From an uncultured Blautia sp. (GTDB lineage Bacteria; Bacillota; Clostridia; Lachnospirales; Lachnospiraceae): DNA of 64,000 bases. Each line of letters opens with the position of its first letter. Positions within the stretch are counted from its first letter, which is position 1. This document shows positions 18,379 to 27,770 of the stretch, one piece after another. A program made the translations under genes and the position numbers. The DNA lies in assembly GCF_934371575.1 (NCBI RefSeq), contig NZ_CAKRNY010000012.1, positions 21,767-85,766 on the forward strand. The letters are read 5' to 3'. The notes beneath the pieces are model-generated. The model saw only the letters and a program-made list of their open reading frames with translations. It was not told the DNA's origin and made no database searches.

Positions 18379-18515
18379 AGTTATATTTCCTCCATGTTAA
18401 TTACTGCTGATTCCTGTATTATTTCCAGGTATTTTGCTGTGAATGATCGGATATGCGAAGCTGGATTGCCAAAGAACACTTTACTACGCTACCACGATAA
18501 TACAAGCTGAATTTG

Positions 18516-18544
18516 ATTATAGTAGAATCTTACCGGATTGTCAA
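18516..18544 (-). promoter_or_regulatory. Consensus promoter of the his operon, overlapping the end of recU
   Basis: On the minus strand TTGACA (18539-18544), a 17-base spacer and TATAAT (18516-18521) match the vegetative consensus exactly. The -35 box overlaps the recU stop codon. The roughly 130-base leader before hisZ has no convincing T-box. Confidence 0.85.
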
Positions 18545-19074
18545 TCCCTCGATTCCAGATCCAGTTTCAGTCCTTCCAGATAAGGAACTAAAAAGCCTCC
18601 TTTTTTCGGAAGAAAATATTTTTCAGGTAGCTCTTCCCTGCGAAAACTTTTTCGCCCTCCCTCTTCCATTCGTTTCCAAAAGACAAAAAGTTCTCTGAAA
18701 GGCAGATAATAAAACAGGTTATCCTGGCTGAAAAAGATAAGAAAAAATGCCACGCCATTCTGTTTTTCAAAGTCCTCCATAAATTTCACCTGATGAGGAT
18801 GAATATTTGCCAGAGGAAACGTCTGGGCGCCGCATTCCTTTGCGTCAAAGCAGACAGGAATCCCCTGTACTGCCCCTATGTAGTCAACGGTACTTCGCTG
18901 GTCAAAGTATGCCAGAGTGATATGGCGGTTTTCCTTGTCCATGCGCACCGGAGTGATGGGAGTGGGAATCTTCTGTACCAGTGCAAGTCCCTTTTCCCTG
19001 TATTGTTCATTTGTACGGTTTACAAGGTCCTCCAGGGTAGAACCCCGGAGACCTCTGCTGTTCCATGTGGCCAT
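18541..19074 (-). CDS. recU: Holliday-junction resolvase RecU
   Basis: A structure-specific nuclease that resolves recombination intermediates in Firmicutes. The length (177 aa) is typical. The catalytic core is recognisable: STVDYIGAVQGIPVCFDAKEC provides the Asp and the E/D-x-K-type metal site, followed by FPLANIHPHQVKFM. The start MATWNSRGLRGSTLEDLVN matches the family N-terminus. It is co-oriented with lepB and the pseudouridine synthase, with only two bases after the lepB stop. Confidence 0.93.
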   Translation of the reverse strand: MATWNSRGLRGSTLEDLVNRTNEQYREKGLALVQKIPTPITPVRMDKENRHITLAYFDQRSTVDYIGAVQGIPVCFDAKECGAQTFPLANIHPHQVKFMEDFEKQNGVAFFLIFFSQDNLFYYLPFRELFVFWKRMEEGGRKSFRREELPEKYFLPKKGGFLVPYLEGLKLDLESRD

Positions 19075-19076
19075 TG

Positions 19077-19646
19077 TTACGGTTCCTCATAGCCGAGAAG
19101 CTTGATAGACGGATAATATCTGACAACTGCCTTTCCTACGATCTGGTCGAAGCGGACGAAAGTGTTCTTCCAGTAACGGGAATCCTTTGAATTATTTCGG
19201 TTATCACCAAGCATGAAGTAGCAGTTCTCCGGAACCGTATATGGTCCGAAGCTTCCCTTCATTTTTTCGGGAATGAAAGAATCGTCAATAGCTGTCTGAG
19301 AGCCGTCAATGTATACTTTTCCATTTTTGATCTCAACGGTTTCTCCGGGAAGACCAATTACACGTTTAATGAAAAGCTGGCTTTCGTCATCAGGATATTT
19401 AAAAATCACAATGTCAAATCGTTCCGGATCTTTGGTTTTTTTGGAAATCTCATGGCCGAAAAGATCCAGGTTAATGCCATATGCCAGACGGAAACCGAAG
19501 ATACGGTCACCAGTCATAATAGTCTTCTCCATGGATGGGGAAGGGATTTTCGCATTGATCAGTACTATGTTGTTGATAACAAGGACTACTGCTACTACAA
19601 TGATGATCATTTTTACATAGTCCCATACTTCATGCCAGATTTTCAT
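19077..19646 (-). CDS. lepB: Type I signal peptidase
   Basis: A membrane-anchored serine/lysine protease that removes signal peptides. One N-terminal membrane segment (about 10-30) precedes the catalytic Ser in PSPSMEKTI, the Lys in FIKRVIGLPGE and the GDNRNNSKDSR box. The length (189 aa) is typical of Gram-positive SipS-type enzymes. It follows the pseudouridine synthase by one base. Confidence 0.96.
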   Translation of the reverse strand: MKIWHEVWDYVKMIIIVVAVVLVINNIVLINAKIPSPSMEKTIMTGDRIFGFRLAYGINLDLFGHEISKKTKDPERFDIVIFKYPDDESQLFIKRVIGLPGETVEIKNGKVYIDGSQTAIDDSFIPEKMKGSFGPYTVPENCYFMLGDNRNNSKDSRYWKNTFVRFDQIVGKAVVRYYPSIKLLGYEEP

Positions 19647-19647
19647 A

Positions 19648-20628
19648 TTATTTATTCTCCTCTATATGTTCCTCTTTCAGGATATTTTGAAACAGTAAAG
19701 GCAAAGGTGCTGTGTATTCTTTGCCTGACAGATAGGAAAGGCGTCCGGAGATTTCCGGAATTTCCAGTCTGTATGCGTGAAGCAGCTGCGATTTCAGGCC
19801 ATATTTCCTGCGGTATTCATCATTAAAGGGGCGAAGCCCATACTTGTAATCTCCAATGAGGGGATGTCCCGTTCCGGCAAGATGTGCCCTGATCTGATGA
19901 GTTCGACCGGTAATCAGTTCTACCTCAAGAAGGGTGATGCTGCCGTTGTTTCCAAGAGGACGGTATCTGGTCTCAATGGGAAGTGCTTCCGGTGTTTCAA
20001 TTTCCTGTATTGTTACTTTATTACATTTTTCGTCTTTATGCAAATATCCTTTGATATGTTTTTCGTTTTTTATTACACCTTTAACAAGACAGCGGTAAAA
20101 TTTGTGAAGATTTCTGTCATGAAAAAGTGAGGAAAGCTCCTGAAGTCCTGTCAGAGATTTTCCGGCAGCCACAATTCCGCTGGTGTTCCGGTCAAGGCGG
20201 TTGCACACTGACGGACGGAAGGTGCGGAGGGCATCTTCTGTAACGGTTCCTGTCTCAAGCAGATAACCGGTGAGATATTCCACCAGAGAGGGTTCTCTGC
20301 CATCGGCTGGCTGGGAAAGCATTCCAACAGGCTTATTGATAAGAAGGATATTATCATCCTCATATATAATGTCAAGCTTCTGATGGGCTCTTGCCGGGGA
20401 TTCCTCCGCGCCTGCAAATTTCGTGAAGGTCTCGTCAGAGAGAAAAAGCTTCACATGGTCACCTGTGGAAAGCTTCTCATTACCAGTGGCCTTGCTTCCG
20501 TTCAGGGTGATGTTCTTCTTGCGCAGCATCTTGTAGAAAAAACTTTTGGGAGCTTCGCGGAGAAGCTTTCCGAGATATTTATCAAAGCGCTGCCCTGCTT
20601 CATTTTCGTTAATTATAAATTCTTTCAT
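19648..20628 (-). CDS. RluA-family 23S rRNA/tRNA pseudouridine synthase
   Basis: An N-terminal S4 RNA-binding domain (about 12-75) is followed by the catalytic domain, with the nucleophilic Asp in CNRLDRNTSGIV and the RTHQIRAHLAG motif. The length (326 aa) fits RluC/RluD-type enzymes. Which RNA position is modified cannot be told. First gene of the rlu-lepB-recU unit. Confidence 0.95.
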   Translation of the reverse strand: MKEFIINENEAGQRFDKYLGKLLREAPKSFFYKMLRKKNITLNGSKATGNEKLSTGDHVKLFLSDETFTKFAGAEESPARAHQKLDIIYEDDNILLINKPVGMLSQPADGREPSLVEYLTGYLLETGTVTEDALRTFRPSVCNRLDRNTSGIVAAGKSLTGLQELSSLFHDRNLHKFYRCLVKGVIKNEKHIKGYLHKDEKCNKVTIQEIETPEALPIETRYRPLGNNGSITLLEVELITGRTHQIRAHLAGTGHPLIGDYKYGLRPFNDEYRRKYGLKSQLLHAYRLEIPEISGRLSYLSGKEYTAPLPLLFQNILKEEHIEENK

Positions 20629-20671
20629 ATGGCTGATATCCTGTCAAATACGTTTTTATGATTATTATACG

Positions 20672-20779
20672 AAACTGGAAATATATTCTGTATTGTAAAG
20701 CGGACATTCGCAATCCGCTTTGCTACTTGCTCATGAACGCAGTCGCTTCGCGACCTGTCGTTCAAAATACAGATATCAG
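20672..20779. repeat. Nested inverted-repeat element (three-way-junction-like)
   Basis: The outer arms ATATTCTGTATT and AAATACAGATAT enclose two inner hairpins: AAAGCGGA/TCCGCTTT, and GAACGCAGTCGC-TTCG-CGACCTGTCGTTC. The unit fills the gap between two genes. It resembles a small non-coding repetitive element or a processed terminator. No second copy was noticed in this window. Confidence 0.45.
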
Positions 20780-21387
20780 ATACATAAATTCAGTATCACA
20801 TGCTTTATCATTTCATCTCTTGTAAAATCAGGATATCTGGGATCTGGAGTATAGCGAAGCCCTTCTTCCAGTGATTCTTTGTGTTGATTCATGGAATCAA
20901 GGCGCTCCAGAAACGGACGAAGCTCGCCCAGTATCTTTACATCTACTTTGTAGCCATTTTTGCGAACCAGCTTCTGGGCTTTTTCTGCCATAAATCCTGT
21001 GTCGGCTTTTGAATCGCTGGTGTAGCCCACTACTGTGTTGCCGCATATGGCAATGGCGTCTATAGCACATTTTTTTTCGTAAAAGGTCATATACATTTCG
21101 TATGCCATTACAAGTTCACCCTGATGGGCATGAATTTTTTGATAAAGAGCCGGATCCACAGGCTTTGCCAGATAGACCATGATCACGTCTACCACTGCCT
21201 TGCAGCCTGGAAGAGATCCTACCAGTGCGATAATGGTCCAGATAGAATTTCTTGTGCCAAGATAGATCCACATGCTGATAAAAATAAAAAGAGGAACACC
21301 AAGCATAATGGCGGCAATCACGATCCGGCGTTTCCGCTCACGCTTCAGATATCCGAATTCTCCTTTGTTTGTCTGCATCAATTTCAT
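20776..21387 (-). CDS. Hypothetical membrane protein, 203 aa
   Basis: Two adjacent hydrophobic segments (about residues 23-65 from the chosen start) are followed by a cytoplasmic part of about 130 residues with many charged helices. No family is recognised. The ATG at 21387 is preceded by GGAGTG at five bases; a longer in-frame start at 21558 would run deep into the radical SAM gene and is rejected. The start lies ten bases after the YgiQ stop, so the two are probably co-transcribed. Confidence 0.75.
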   Translation of the reverse strand: MKLMQTNKGEFGYLKRERKRRIVIAAIMLGVPLFIFISMWIYLGTRNSIWTIIALVGSLPGCKAVVDVIMVYLAKPVDPALYQKIHAHQGELVMAYEMYMTFYEKKCAIDAIAICGNTVVGYTSDSKADTGFMAEKAQKLVRKNGYKVDVKILGELRPFLERLDSMNQHKESLEEGLRYTPDPRYPDFTRDEMIKHVILNLCI

Positions 21388-21397
21388 GAAAACACTC

Positions 21398-23293
21398 CTA
21401 TTTCTGCTTTTTTCTTGTGTGATTGTTGCGGATGGTTTTCTTAGGTGTTTTAGTGTGGCTGTTATTTTTGGGAGAATACCGGGCATTACCCTGTCCTTCC
21501 CGGATTGGTCGTATAAGACATTTTTCCCCATATCCCACCAGATCCATACGACCGGCAATTTTTAGCCCTTCAAGCACCAGTTCCCTGTTTGCTGGATTTT
21601 TGTACTGCATAAGAGCACGCTGAATAGATTTTTCACGAGGGCTTTTTGGAACATAAACCTTCTCGCCTGTAAGGGGATGGATTCCGGTATAATACATACA
21701 GGTGGAAAGGGTGGATGGTGTAGGATAAAAATCCTGTACCTGTTCCGGGGTAAAACCAAGATCGCGAACATATTCAGCCAGCTTTACGGCTTCCTTCATG
21801 GTACATCCCGGGTGGGAGGACATGAAATAAGGAACTGCAAACTGCTGTAATCCGGCTTTTTTATTAGCCTTGTCAAATTCTTTTAAAAATTTCTCATATA
21901 CTTCATGGGATGGCTTTCCCATATACTTCAGAACCTGATTGGATACGTGCTCCGGCGCCACGCGCAGCTGTCCGCTTACATGATATCTGGCAAGCTCATT
22001 TAAAAAGGTTTTATCAGGATCTGCGAGTACATAATCAAAACGTACGCCGGAGCGGACAAATACCTTTTTTACTTTAGGTAAATCCCGCAGCTTTCGAAGA
22101 AGAGAAACGTAATCCTTATGATCGGCTGTCAGATTCTTGCATGGCTCAGGGAACAGACAATGTCGGTTTTTACATACTCCCCGGGTCAGCTGTTTCTGGC
22201 AGGATGGCTGGCGAAAATCCGCAGTGGGACCGCCCACATCGTGAATATAGCCCTTGAAGGACTTATCCTCGGTCATATGAATTGCTTCCTTCAGGATTGA
22301 TTCATGACTTCTGGTCTGAAGGATTCTTCCCTGATGGAAGGTAAGTGCACAGAAGCTGCAGCTTCCGAAACAGCCTCTGTTACTGGTAAGACTGAAGCGG
22401 ATCTCTTCCAGCGCCGGAATTCCGCCACTTTTTTCATACATAGGATGATATTTACCTGTATAAGGCAGATCATATACATCGTCCATTTCTTCCTGGGTCA
22501 GGGGTAAAGCAGGGGGATTCTGGATCACATAGCCTTTATTTCCATAGGATTCTGCCATGACAGCAGCTGTAAAGGGATCTGTGTTCTGATATTGAATTGC
22601 AAAGCTTTTTGCATAAGCAGTTTTGTTTTCTTTTACTTCTTCAAAAGCAGGAAGTATGACTGGTTCAAAGGCGCGGGACAGATCTTTGCATTTATAAACG
22701 GTACCTGCTATATAAGTGATTTCTTCAACTGGAATGCCGCTGTCAAGGGCTTCAGCGATTTCAATAATTGAATGCTCCCCCATTCCGTAGGAAATCAGGT
22801 CTGCACCGGAATCAATCAGAACACTGTGTTTTACCTTATTTTCCCAGTAATCGTAGTGTGCCATTCGTCTGAGGCTGGCCTCGATGCCTCCCAGAATAAT
22901 GGGAGTTTTCTTATAAATCTGACGAATCAGATTACTGTATACAATTACGGCACGGTCCGGCCGTAAACCCATTTTACCGCCAGGAGAATAAGAATCCTTC
23001 TGGCGGTGCTTCTTTGCAACAGTGTAATGATTTACCATGGAGTCCATATTTCCTGCACTTACAAGAAATCCAAGGCGGGGTTCTCCAAGTACGGTAATGC
23101 TTTCTTTATGGCGCCAGTCAGGCTGTGGGATAATTCCCACTTTATAACCGCGGCTTTCCAGAAGGCGGCTGATAATAGCGCTTCCAAAGGATGAATGATC
23201 TACATAGGCATCTCCCGTTATATAGACAAAATCCAGCTGCTCCCAGCCTCGTGCTGCCATATCCTTTTTCGTAACTGGTAAAAATTGTGACAT
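21398..23293 (-). CDS. YgiQ family (UPF0313) radical SAM protein
   Basis: A 631-aa protein. A B12-binding-like N-terminal region is followed by a radical SAM core with the cluster motif CFGSCSFCAL (CxxxCxxC) after SLTSNRG, and a C-terminal half with FYPTPSTLSTCMYYTGIHP and SPREKSIQRALMQ. The C-terminus is a basic tail. The reaction catalysed by this family is not established. Standalone promoter not identified; it leads the two-gene unit with the hypothetical membrane protein. Confidence 0.93.
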   Translation of the reverse strand: MSQFLPVTKKDMAARGWEQLDFVYITGDAYVDHSSFGSAIISRLLESRGYKVGIIPQPDWRHKESITVLGEPRLGFLVSAGNMDSMVNHYTVAKKHRQKDSYSPGGKMGLRPDRAVIVYSNLIRQIYKKTPIILGGIEASLRRMAHYDYWENKVKHSVLIDSGADLISYGMGEHSIIEIAEALDSGIPVEEITYIAGTVYKCKDLSRAFEPVILPAFEEVKENKTAYAKSFAIQYQNTDPFTAAVMAESYGNKGYVIQNPPALPLTQEEMDDVYDLPYTGKYHPMYEKSGGIPALEEIRFSLTSNRGCFGSCSFCALTFHQGRILQTRSHESILKEAIHMTEDKSFKGYIHDVGGPTADFRQPSCQKQLTRGVCKNRHCLFPEPCKNLTADHKDYVSLLRKLRDLPKVKKVFVRSGVRFDYVLADPDKTFLNELARYHVSGQLRVAPEHVSNQVLKYMGKPSHEVYEKFLKEFDKANKKAGLQQFAVPYFMSSHPGCTMKEAVKLAEYVRDLGFTPEQVQDFYPTPSTLSTCMYYTGIHPLTGEKVYVPKSPREKSIQRALMQYKNPANRELVLEGLKIAGRMDLVGYGEKCLIRPIREGQGNARYSPKNNSHTKTPKKTIRNNHTRKKQK

Positions 23294-23342
23294 CTAAATT
23301 CTCCTGTGTAAAAAATAAACAGAACGTATTTTTCAGACAAAT

Positions 23343-24185
23343 TTATGAGATACAGCTCTTGCCGGGCTGATGTCCAATATCATGATAAACAGCCTGGGCA
23401 CGATAACCCTCTGCAATAATATCAAGCTGTCTGTGAAAACGCTCCAGCTGTTTCAGGTCCTTTGTATGGAAAACCCGAAGAAATTCCGTCTGAATCTTAA
23501 TGACCTCCCGTTCGCTGGATACACGGTAGAGGTTTTCTATATTATTGAGAATATCTTTCACAAGATTAGACTGCATTTGTGAAGAATTCTGAGCATCCAT
23601 AATTTCATTGCGGACAGAGGACATTTCCTGATCCAGCAGAATGATCGCATCAGCTGCATTCGTTAAACGTTCTGCTACATGAGGCGGCATATCTCCTTTA
23701 TACTTGTACTGAAGAGAATGCTCAATGGTAGCCCAGAAATCCATTGCCATAGTACGGATCTGAATTTCTGCCTGCAGCCTCCGGGGGCCATTTAAGGTTT
23801 CTACTGTATAATAAATGATCAGATGAAGACTTCTGTAACCGCTTTGTTTTACGTGTTTCAGGTAATTCTTCTCACTTTTGATGGTCATATCAGACCGATT
23901 CTGAATCAGAGAAGCAACTGTCTCAATATCTTCCTCGAACTGACAGATAATACGAATTCCGGCAATATCTTCTACTTCTTCTTCCATACGTTCCATAGGA
24001 ATATGCTTGCGCTGCATTTTTTCAAGAATGCTGGATACACTCTTTACGCGTCCGCTTACCTGTTCAATTGGGGAATACAGATCATTCTCTCTGTGTTCGC
24101 TGATAATGTGTTCAAATTTGACAGTCAATTCCTTGACAGCCAGCTCGTAGGGGCACAAAATGCTTCTCCATAATTGTATTTCCAT
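23343..24185 (-). CDS. Small alarmone synthetase (RelQ/YjbM-type GTP pyrophosphokinase)
   Basis: A single-domain (p)ppGpp synthetase without the hydrolase or regulatory domains of RelA (280 aa). The RelA/SpoT synthetase motifs are visible: VSGRVKSVSSILEKM, VEDIAGIRIICQF, KQSGYRSLHLIIYY and AEIQIRTMAMDFWATIEH. An ATG at 24185 with GGAG upstream is chosen. It makes ppGpp/pppGpp-type alarmones under transcriptional rather than ribosome control. Confidence 0.93.
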   Translation of the reverse strand: MEIQLWRSILCPYELAVKELTVKFEHIISEHRENDLYSPIEQVSGRVKSVSSILEKMQRKHIPMERMEEEVEDIAGIRIICQFEEDIETVASLIQNRSDMTIKSEKNYLKHVKQSGYRSLHLIIYYTVETLNGPRRLQAEIQIRTMAMDFWATIEHSLQYKYKGDMPPHVAERLTNAADAIILLDQEMSSVRNEIMDAQNSSQMQSNLVKDILNNIENLYRVSSEREVIKIQTEFLRVFHTKDLKQLERFHRQLDIIAEGYRAQAVYHDIGHQPGKSCIS

Positions 24186-24235
24186 ATAAATCGCTCCTTA
24201 CAGAATATGGGCAAGGTATCATAGAACAGCCCATA

Positions 24236-24274
24236 TATTTTTTTATTATAGCATATATTTCAAGAAAATTGTTA
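24236..24274 (-). promoter_or_regulatory. Probable extended -10 promoter of the alarmone synthetase gene
   Basis: On the minus strand TGCTATAAT gives an extended -10 box (TATAAT at 24245-24250) without a good -35. The leader contains an inverted repeat (GCCCATAT / ATATGGGC, about 24207-24238). Confidence 0.45.
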
Positions 24275-25108
24275 TCAATATGTATACTTTTTTACTTTTT
24301 TCTCCATAGCCAGTAGAACATAATAGGGATTTACACTCAGCTCTTTTTTTCCCGGAAGGGATATATAGATTCCGAGATGAAGATGAACTGGGAATTTTCC
24401 GCAGGTTCCTTCTTCGCCATATCCGGTGTTTCCCATGAATCCAAGAATTTGTCCTGCCTCCACTTTTTCTCCAATATAAAAAATTTTCTCATAGGACTCA
24501 AGATGTGCATAATAAAAATATCCACCATGAGAAGCACGGATTCCTATTCGATATCCCCCTAGAGGAAGCCAACCTATGTTTTCGATGCAGCCGGAAGTCA
24601 TTGATATCACAGGATAAAATCCGGATTGGGAAATTTTTCCGAAGAGATCACAGCCTTCGTGCTTCCGGCTTCCATTATAGCTTCGGTCAGCTCCAAAAGT
24701 GTTTTCATAAAATATCTCTTCCTTTATTTCTCTGCTATTTCTGGCTGGAATGGGAAATGTTTCCAGATCTTTCCAGACTGCCAGGTAGCATCTTCTAAGA
24801 TTATAATAGGCTTCTGGTTTAAACCACAGATAAGCCTCATTGAATCTGGAAATATATTCCGGAAAAAAGTTTCCATTTAACATAGTTGCAGTGAGAAGAT
24901 CGGCAAATTCTCTGTCGGAGTACTCTTTTTCGTTCAGCTGTGCATATAGCGCAGGGGGCAATGCCTGTTGGCGGAAGGAATCTGTAAAACAGGTATCCGC
25001 ATTTAACAGGGAAGCCTGGCTTCTTTGCTGAATAAAATTCTGAAGCAAAGTGAGCAGAAGCAAAAGAAAAAGAAGCAGGAGAAGATATTTTCCGGTCTTT
25101 CTTTTCAT
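24275..25108 (-). CDS. M23-family (LytM-like) metallopeptidase, membrane-anchored
   Basis: A long N-terminal hydrophobic segment (KYLLLLLFLLLLLTLL) anchors the protein. The C-terminal half has the zinc-peptidase motifs HEGCDLFG and HLHLG of the LytM fold, with a GFMGNTGYGEEG turn. M23 domains cut or recognise peptidoglycan cross-links. The start is set at 25108 (MKRKTGKY), preceded by GAGAGGAAA; a longer frame from 25195 lacks a ribosome site. The sporulation role of some M23 proteins (SpoIIQ) is possible but not shown. Confidence 0.85.
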   Translation of the reverse strand: MKRKTGKYLLLLLFLLLLLTLLQNFIQQRSQASLLNADTCFTDSFRQQALPPALYAQLNEKEYSDREFADLLTATMLNGNFFPEYISRFNEAYLWFKPEAYYNLRRCYLAVWKDLETFPIPARNSREIKEEIFYENTFGADRSYNGSRKHEGCDLFGKISQSGFYPVISMTSGCIENIGWLPLGGYRIGIRASHGGYFYYAHLESYEKIFYIGEKVEAGQILGFMGNTGYGEEGTCGKFPVHLHLGIYISLPGKKELSVNPYYVLLAMEKKVKKYTY

Positions 25109-25192
25109 GGCATTTCCTCTCTGATATTCGGGAAAGTACTGGGCGATTTTTTTACCCTCAGATAATATATGAAAAAATATAGATATTAGAAC

Positions 25193-25232
25193 CAAAAATC
25201 AGCTGCACAAAAAAATATGCAGCTGATTCATA
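25193..25232 (-). terminator. Terminator of pepD
   Basis: On the minus strand ATCAGCTGCA pairs with TGCAGCTGAT around an A/T loop and is followed by TTTTTGG. It is nearly symmetric, but no rightward gene ends here. Confidence 0.75.
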
Positions 25233-25254
25233 AATTTGAAATGTTTTAAGAAAA

Positions 25255-26706
25255 TCAGTCTTTTAAGTTTTTCAGAATCTCTGTTAAGTATTCCCATACC
25301 CGTTTTACAGACGCCATGTCAAGACGTTCTTCACAGGTATGGATATTCAGAATATCAGGTCCAAGAGAGACACAGTCAAGCCCTTCCATTTTTTCATAGA
25401 AAAGCCCGCATTCCAGACCTGCGTGGATGGCAACCACCTGCAGTTCTTTGTGGTACATTTCTTTGTAAAGCTCTACCATTTTGTCGCGGAGGATGGAATC
25501 TTTTCTGTATTCCCAGGCTGGATATTCACCTTCTGTGTCGTATTCGCCGCCGAGAAATTCTGTAAGGTACTGAAGCTTATGGGAAAGTGCCTTTTTTGCC
25601 GAACCTATGGAGCTTCGAATGCTTGTCTGCACAAAAAGCTCATCCTTGTACAGCTTCAGAATTCCGGGATTTGAGGAAGTTTCCACCAGACCTTCAATCG
25701 TTCCGCTCATTTTTTTAACACCATAAGGAAGGTTCATAAGAAAGAAAATAACTTTTTCCTGGCTGGTAGGATGAAGTACTTCTGCTGATTCCGCTCCCTC
25801 TTCTTTTATCTGGATGGAAATTGATTCATCAGATCCGGTGTATTCTTCACGGAAAGACGTCTGCATTTTCTCTGCCAGGGAATGAACCTGGGAAGCTGTT
25901 TCAGGCTGTATAAGAAGTACTGCAGTACTTTCCCTTGTGATGGCATTATCTTTCTGACCACCTTCCAGATCAAATAAAGCGTACTCACAGACTGCGCCAA
26001 GCTCATACAGGAACTGTCCCATAAGAATATTTGCATTTGCGCGGTTTTTATGAATTTCCGCACCGGAATGTCCACCTGTAAGCCCGGTGATTTTTACTGT
26101 TACTTTTTCCCCGAAAGCTTCCACGCGCCTTACAGGAAGATAGGAATTTGCGCTTACACCGCCTGCACAGCTTACCCATAAGCGTCCCTCTTCTTCGGAA
26201 TCCAGATTGATCATCCTTCTGCCTTTTAAAACGCTGCAGTCAAATCCATCTGCCCCCAGAAGCCCAATTTCTTCGTCAACTGTGAAAAGAACTTCAAGTG
26301 CCGGGTGATTTAAATCCGTACTATCGAGAATTGCAAGACCATAAGCGACAGCAATGCCATCGTCTCCTCCAAGTGTAGTTCCTTCAGCTGATAAATAGCT
26401 GTCCTCAACCTTAAGCTTCAATCCCTCTGTGGTAAAATCGTGTTTCACATCAGGATGTTTTTCGCAAACCATGTCCATATGTCCCTGAAGAATCAGGGTT
26501 GGCGCGTTTTCGTAACCGGGCGTTGCCGGTTTATAGATGACTACATTATTCATTTCATCCTGCACATATTTTAAGGAACGTTCCTTTGCAAAATTTACCA
26601 GATAATCGCTGATTTGTTTCGTATTTCCTGAACCATGGGGAATAGTGCAGATTTCTTCAAAAAAATGAAATACATTTTGTGGTTCATATTTTTCTAAAAC
26701 AGCCAT
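25255..26706 (-). CDS. pepD: Aminoacyl-histidine dipeptidase (PepD-type M20 peptidase)
   Basis: A cytosolic zinc dipeptidase (483 aa). Metal-site motifs are visible: LQGHMDMVCEKHPD, TTLGGDDGIAVAYGLAILD and FTVDEEIGLLGADGFD, plus GGHSGAEIHKNRANA for the dimer domain and AIHAGLECGLF near the end. It has its own terminator and is divergent from ylbJ. Confidence 0.95.
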   Translation of the reverse strand: MAVLEKYEPQNVFHFFEEICTIPHGSGNTKQISDYLVNFAKERSLKYVQDEMNNVVIYKPATPGYENAPTLILQGHMDMVCEKHPDVKHDFTTEGLKLKVEDSYLSAEGTTLGGDDGIAVAYGLAILDSTDLNHPALEVLFTVDEEIGLLGADGFDCSVLKGRRMINLDSEEEGRLWVSCAGGVSANSYLPVRRVEAFGEKVTVKITGLTGGHSGAEIHKNRANANILMGQFLYELGAVCEYALFDLEGGQKDNAITRESTAVLLIQPETASQVHSLAEKMQTSFREEYTGSDESISIQIKEEGAESAEVLHPTSQEKVIFFLMNLPYGVKKMSGTIEGLVETSSNPGILKLYKDELFVQTSIRSSIGSAKKALSHKLQYLTEFLGGEYDTEGEYPAWEYRKDSILRDKMVELYKEMYHKELQVVAIHAGLECGLFYEKMEGLDCVSLGPDILNIHTCEERLDMASVKRVWEYLTEILKNLKD

Positions 26707-26829
26707 GGAATATTACCTCCGGAATTTATATTTTTAAATGTTTATTTCGGTATTTAAATTAAAAATTATAATAAAATTTTATATAAGGTGCTGGATGATT
26801 GTGGATTGCTAATATAGTGTGAGGTTAAA

Positions 26830-27759
26830 ATGAGAAAAAAATTCTTCCTGCCTGTTATTCTGGGACTGTTGCTTTTTCTGCTATTCTATCCAAAAGAAGC
26901 TCTTGCCGCATCCAGAGCGGGAATGAAACTGTGGTTGGAAACATTGATTCCCACACTTCTTCCGTTTCTGATCCTTACAGGAATTATTGTTCATACAGAT
27001 GGACTTACAAGGGTTTTACAGCCGGCTGCGTCTTTTTTCAAAGTGGTTTTCGGACTTTCTCCAGGTGGCGCTTACGTTTTTCTTTTGGGCGTTCTTACTG
27101 GCTATCCTATGGGTGCAAAATTAGCAGCTGATTTATATTATTCCGGGAAGATAAGTCGTCAGGAAGCTGAGTATCTCTTGACCTTCTGTAATAATCCAAG
27201 TCCGGCATTTCTTATTACCTATGTTGGTCAGATCTGCTTGGAAGGAAAAATAAACCCATGGATTCCTGCGGGAATTTTACTTCTTGCAGATCTGATCTGC
27301 ATGTGCTTTTTTCGTTTTTGTATTTACAGCAAAAATTCAACACTTTCCTTTTATCCCAAAAGCAGTGTACAGACTTCAAAACCATCAGTGGCACTTCTTG
27401 ATTCTGTAATTATGAATAGCTTTGAAACAATGGCAAAACTAGGTGGCTACATTCTGATGTTCTCCGTTTTATCCGCAGCAGTTGGTCATTTCTGGTATCT
27501 GCCTGAAACATGGAAATATATTTTTCTTGGAATGCTGGAAATAACCACTGGACTTTACAGGTTATTGCTGTCTGGATTCTCGTACTCAGTCCGAATGCTG
27601 CTAGCCCTGTGCATGTGCGCTTTCGGAGGGGGATGTATTATGGCGCAAACAAAAAGCGTACTTGGAAAGGAACTCTCCCTTCGCTGGTACGCTTCTGCAA
27701 AATGTATGAATACAGCAATTACAGCTGTACTCACACTTATATACTTATGTCTGCAATAA
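26830..27759 (+). CDS. ylbJ: Sporulation integral membrane protein YlbJ-like
   Basis: About eight hydrophobic segments over 309 residues, with the family segments LIPTLLPFLILTGII, GYPMGAKLAADLY and FCNNPSPAFLITYVG. In Bacillus, YlbJ is needed for spore cortex formation, so its presence suggests a spore former. The ATG follows GTGAGGTTAAA. It converges on the coaD unit with only 11 bases between stops. Confidence 0.9.
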   Translation: MRKKFFLPVILGLLLFLLFYPKEALAASRAGMKLWLETLIPTLLPFLILTGIIVHTDGLTRVLQPAASFFKVVFGLSPGGAYVFLLGVLTGYPMGAKLAADLYYSGKISRQEAEYLLTFCNNPSPAFLITYVGQICLEGKINPWIPAGILLLADLICMCFFRFCIYSKNSTLSFYPKSSVQTSKPSVALLDSVIMNSFETMAKLGGYILMFSVLSAAVGHFWYLPETWKYIFLGMLEITTGLYRLLLSGFSYSVRMLLALCMCAFGGGCIMAQTKSVLGKELSLRWYASAKCMNTAITAVLTLIYLCLQ

Positions 27760-27770
27760 ATGAGGCAGAA

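Noticed and set aside
18380..18515. T-box leader before hisZ
   Set aside because: A GTGGTAGCG-like stretch is present, but the T-box sequence, stem I and terminator/antiterminator pair are missing and the leader is too short.
21388..21558. Longer start for the hypothetical membrane protein
   Set aside because: The extension lies within the radical SAM coding end and lacks a ribosome binding site.
24207..24240. Terminator of the alarmone synthetase gene
   Set aside because: The hairpin and T run point rightward and lie upstream of that leftward gene; no rightward gene ends there.
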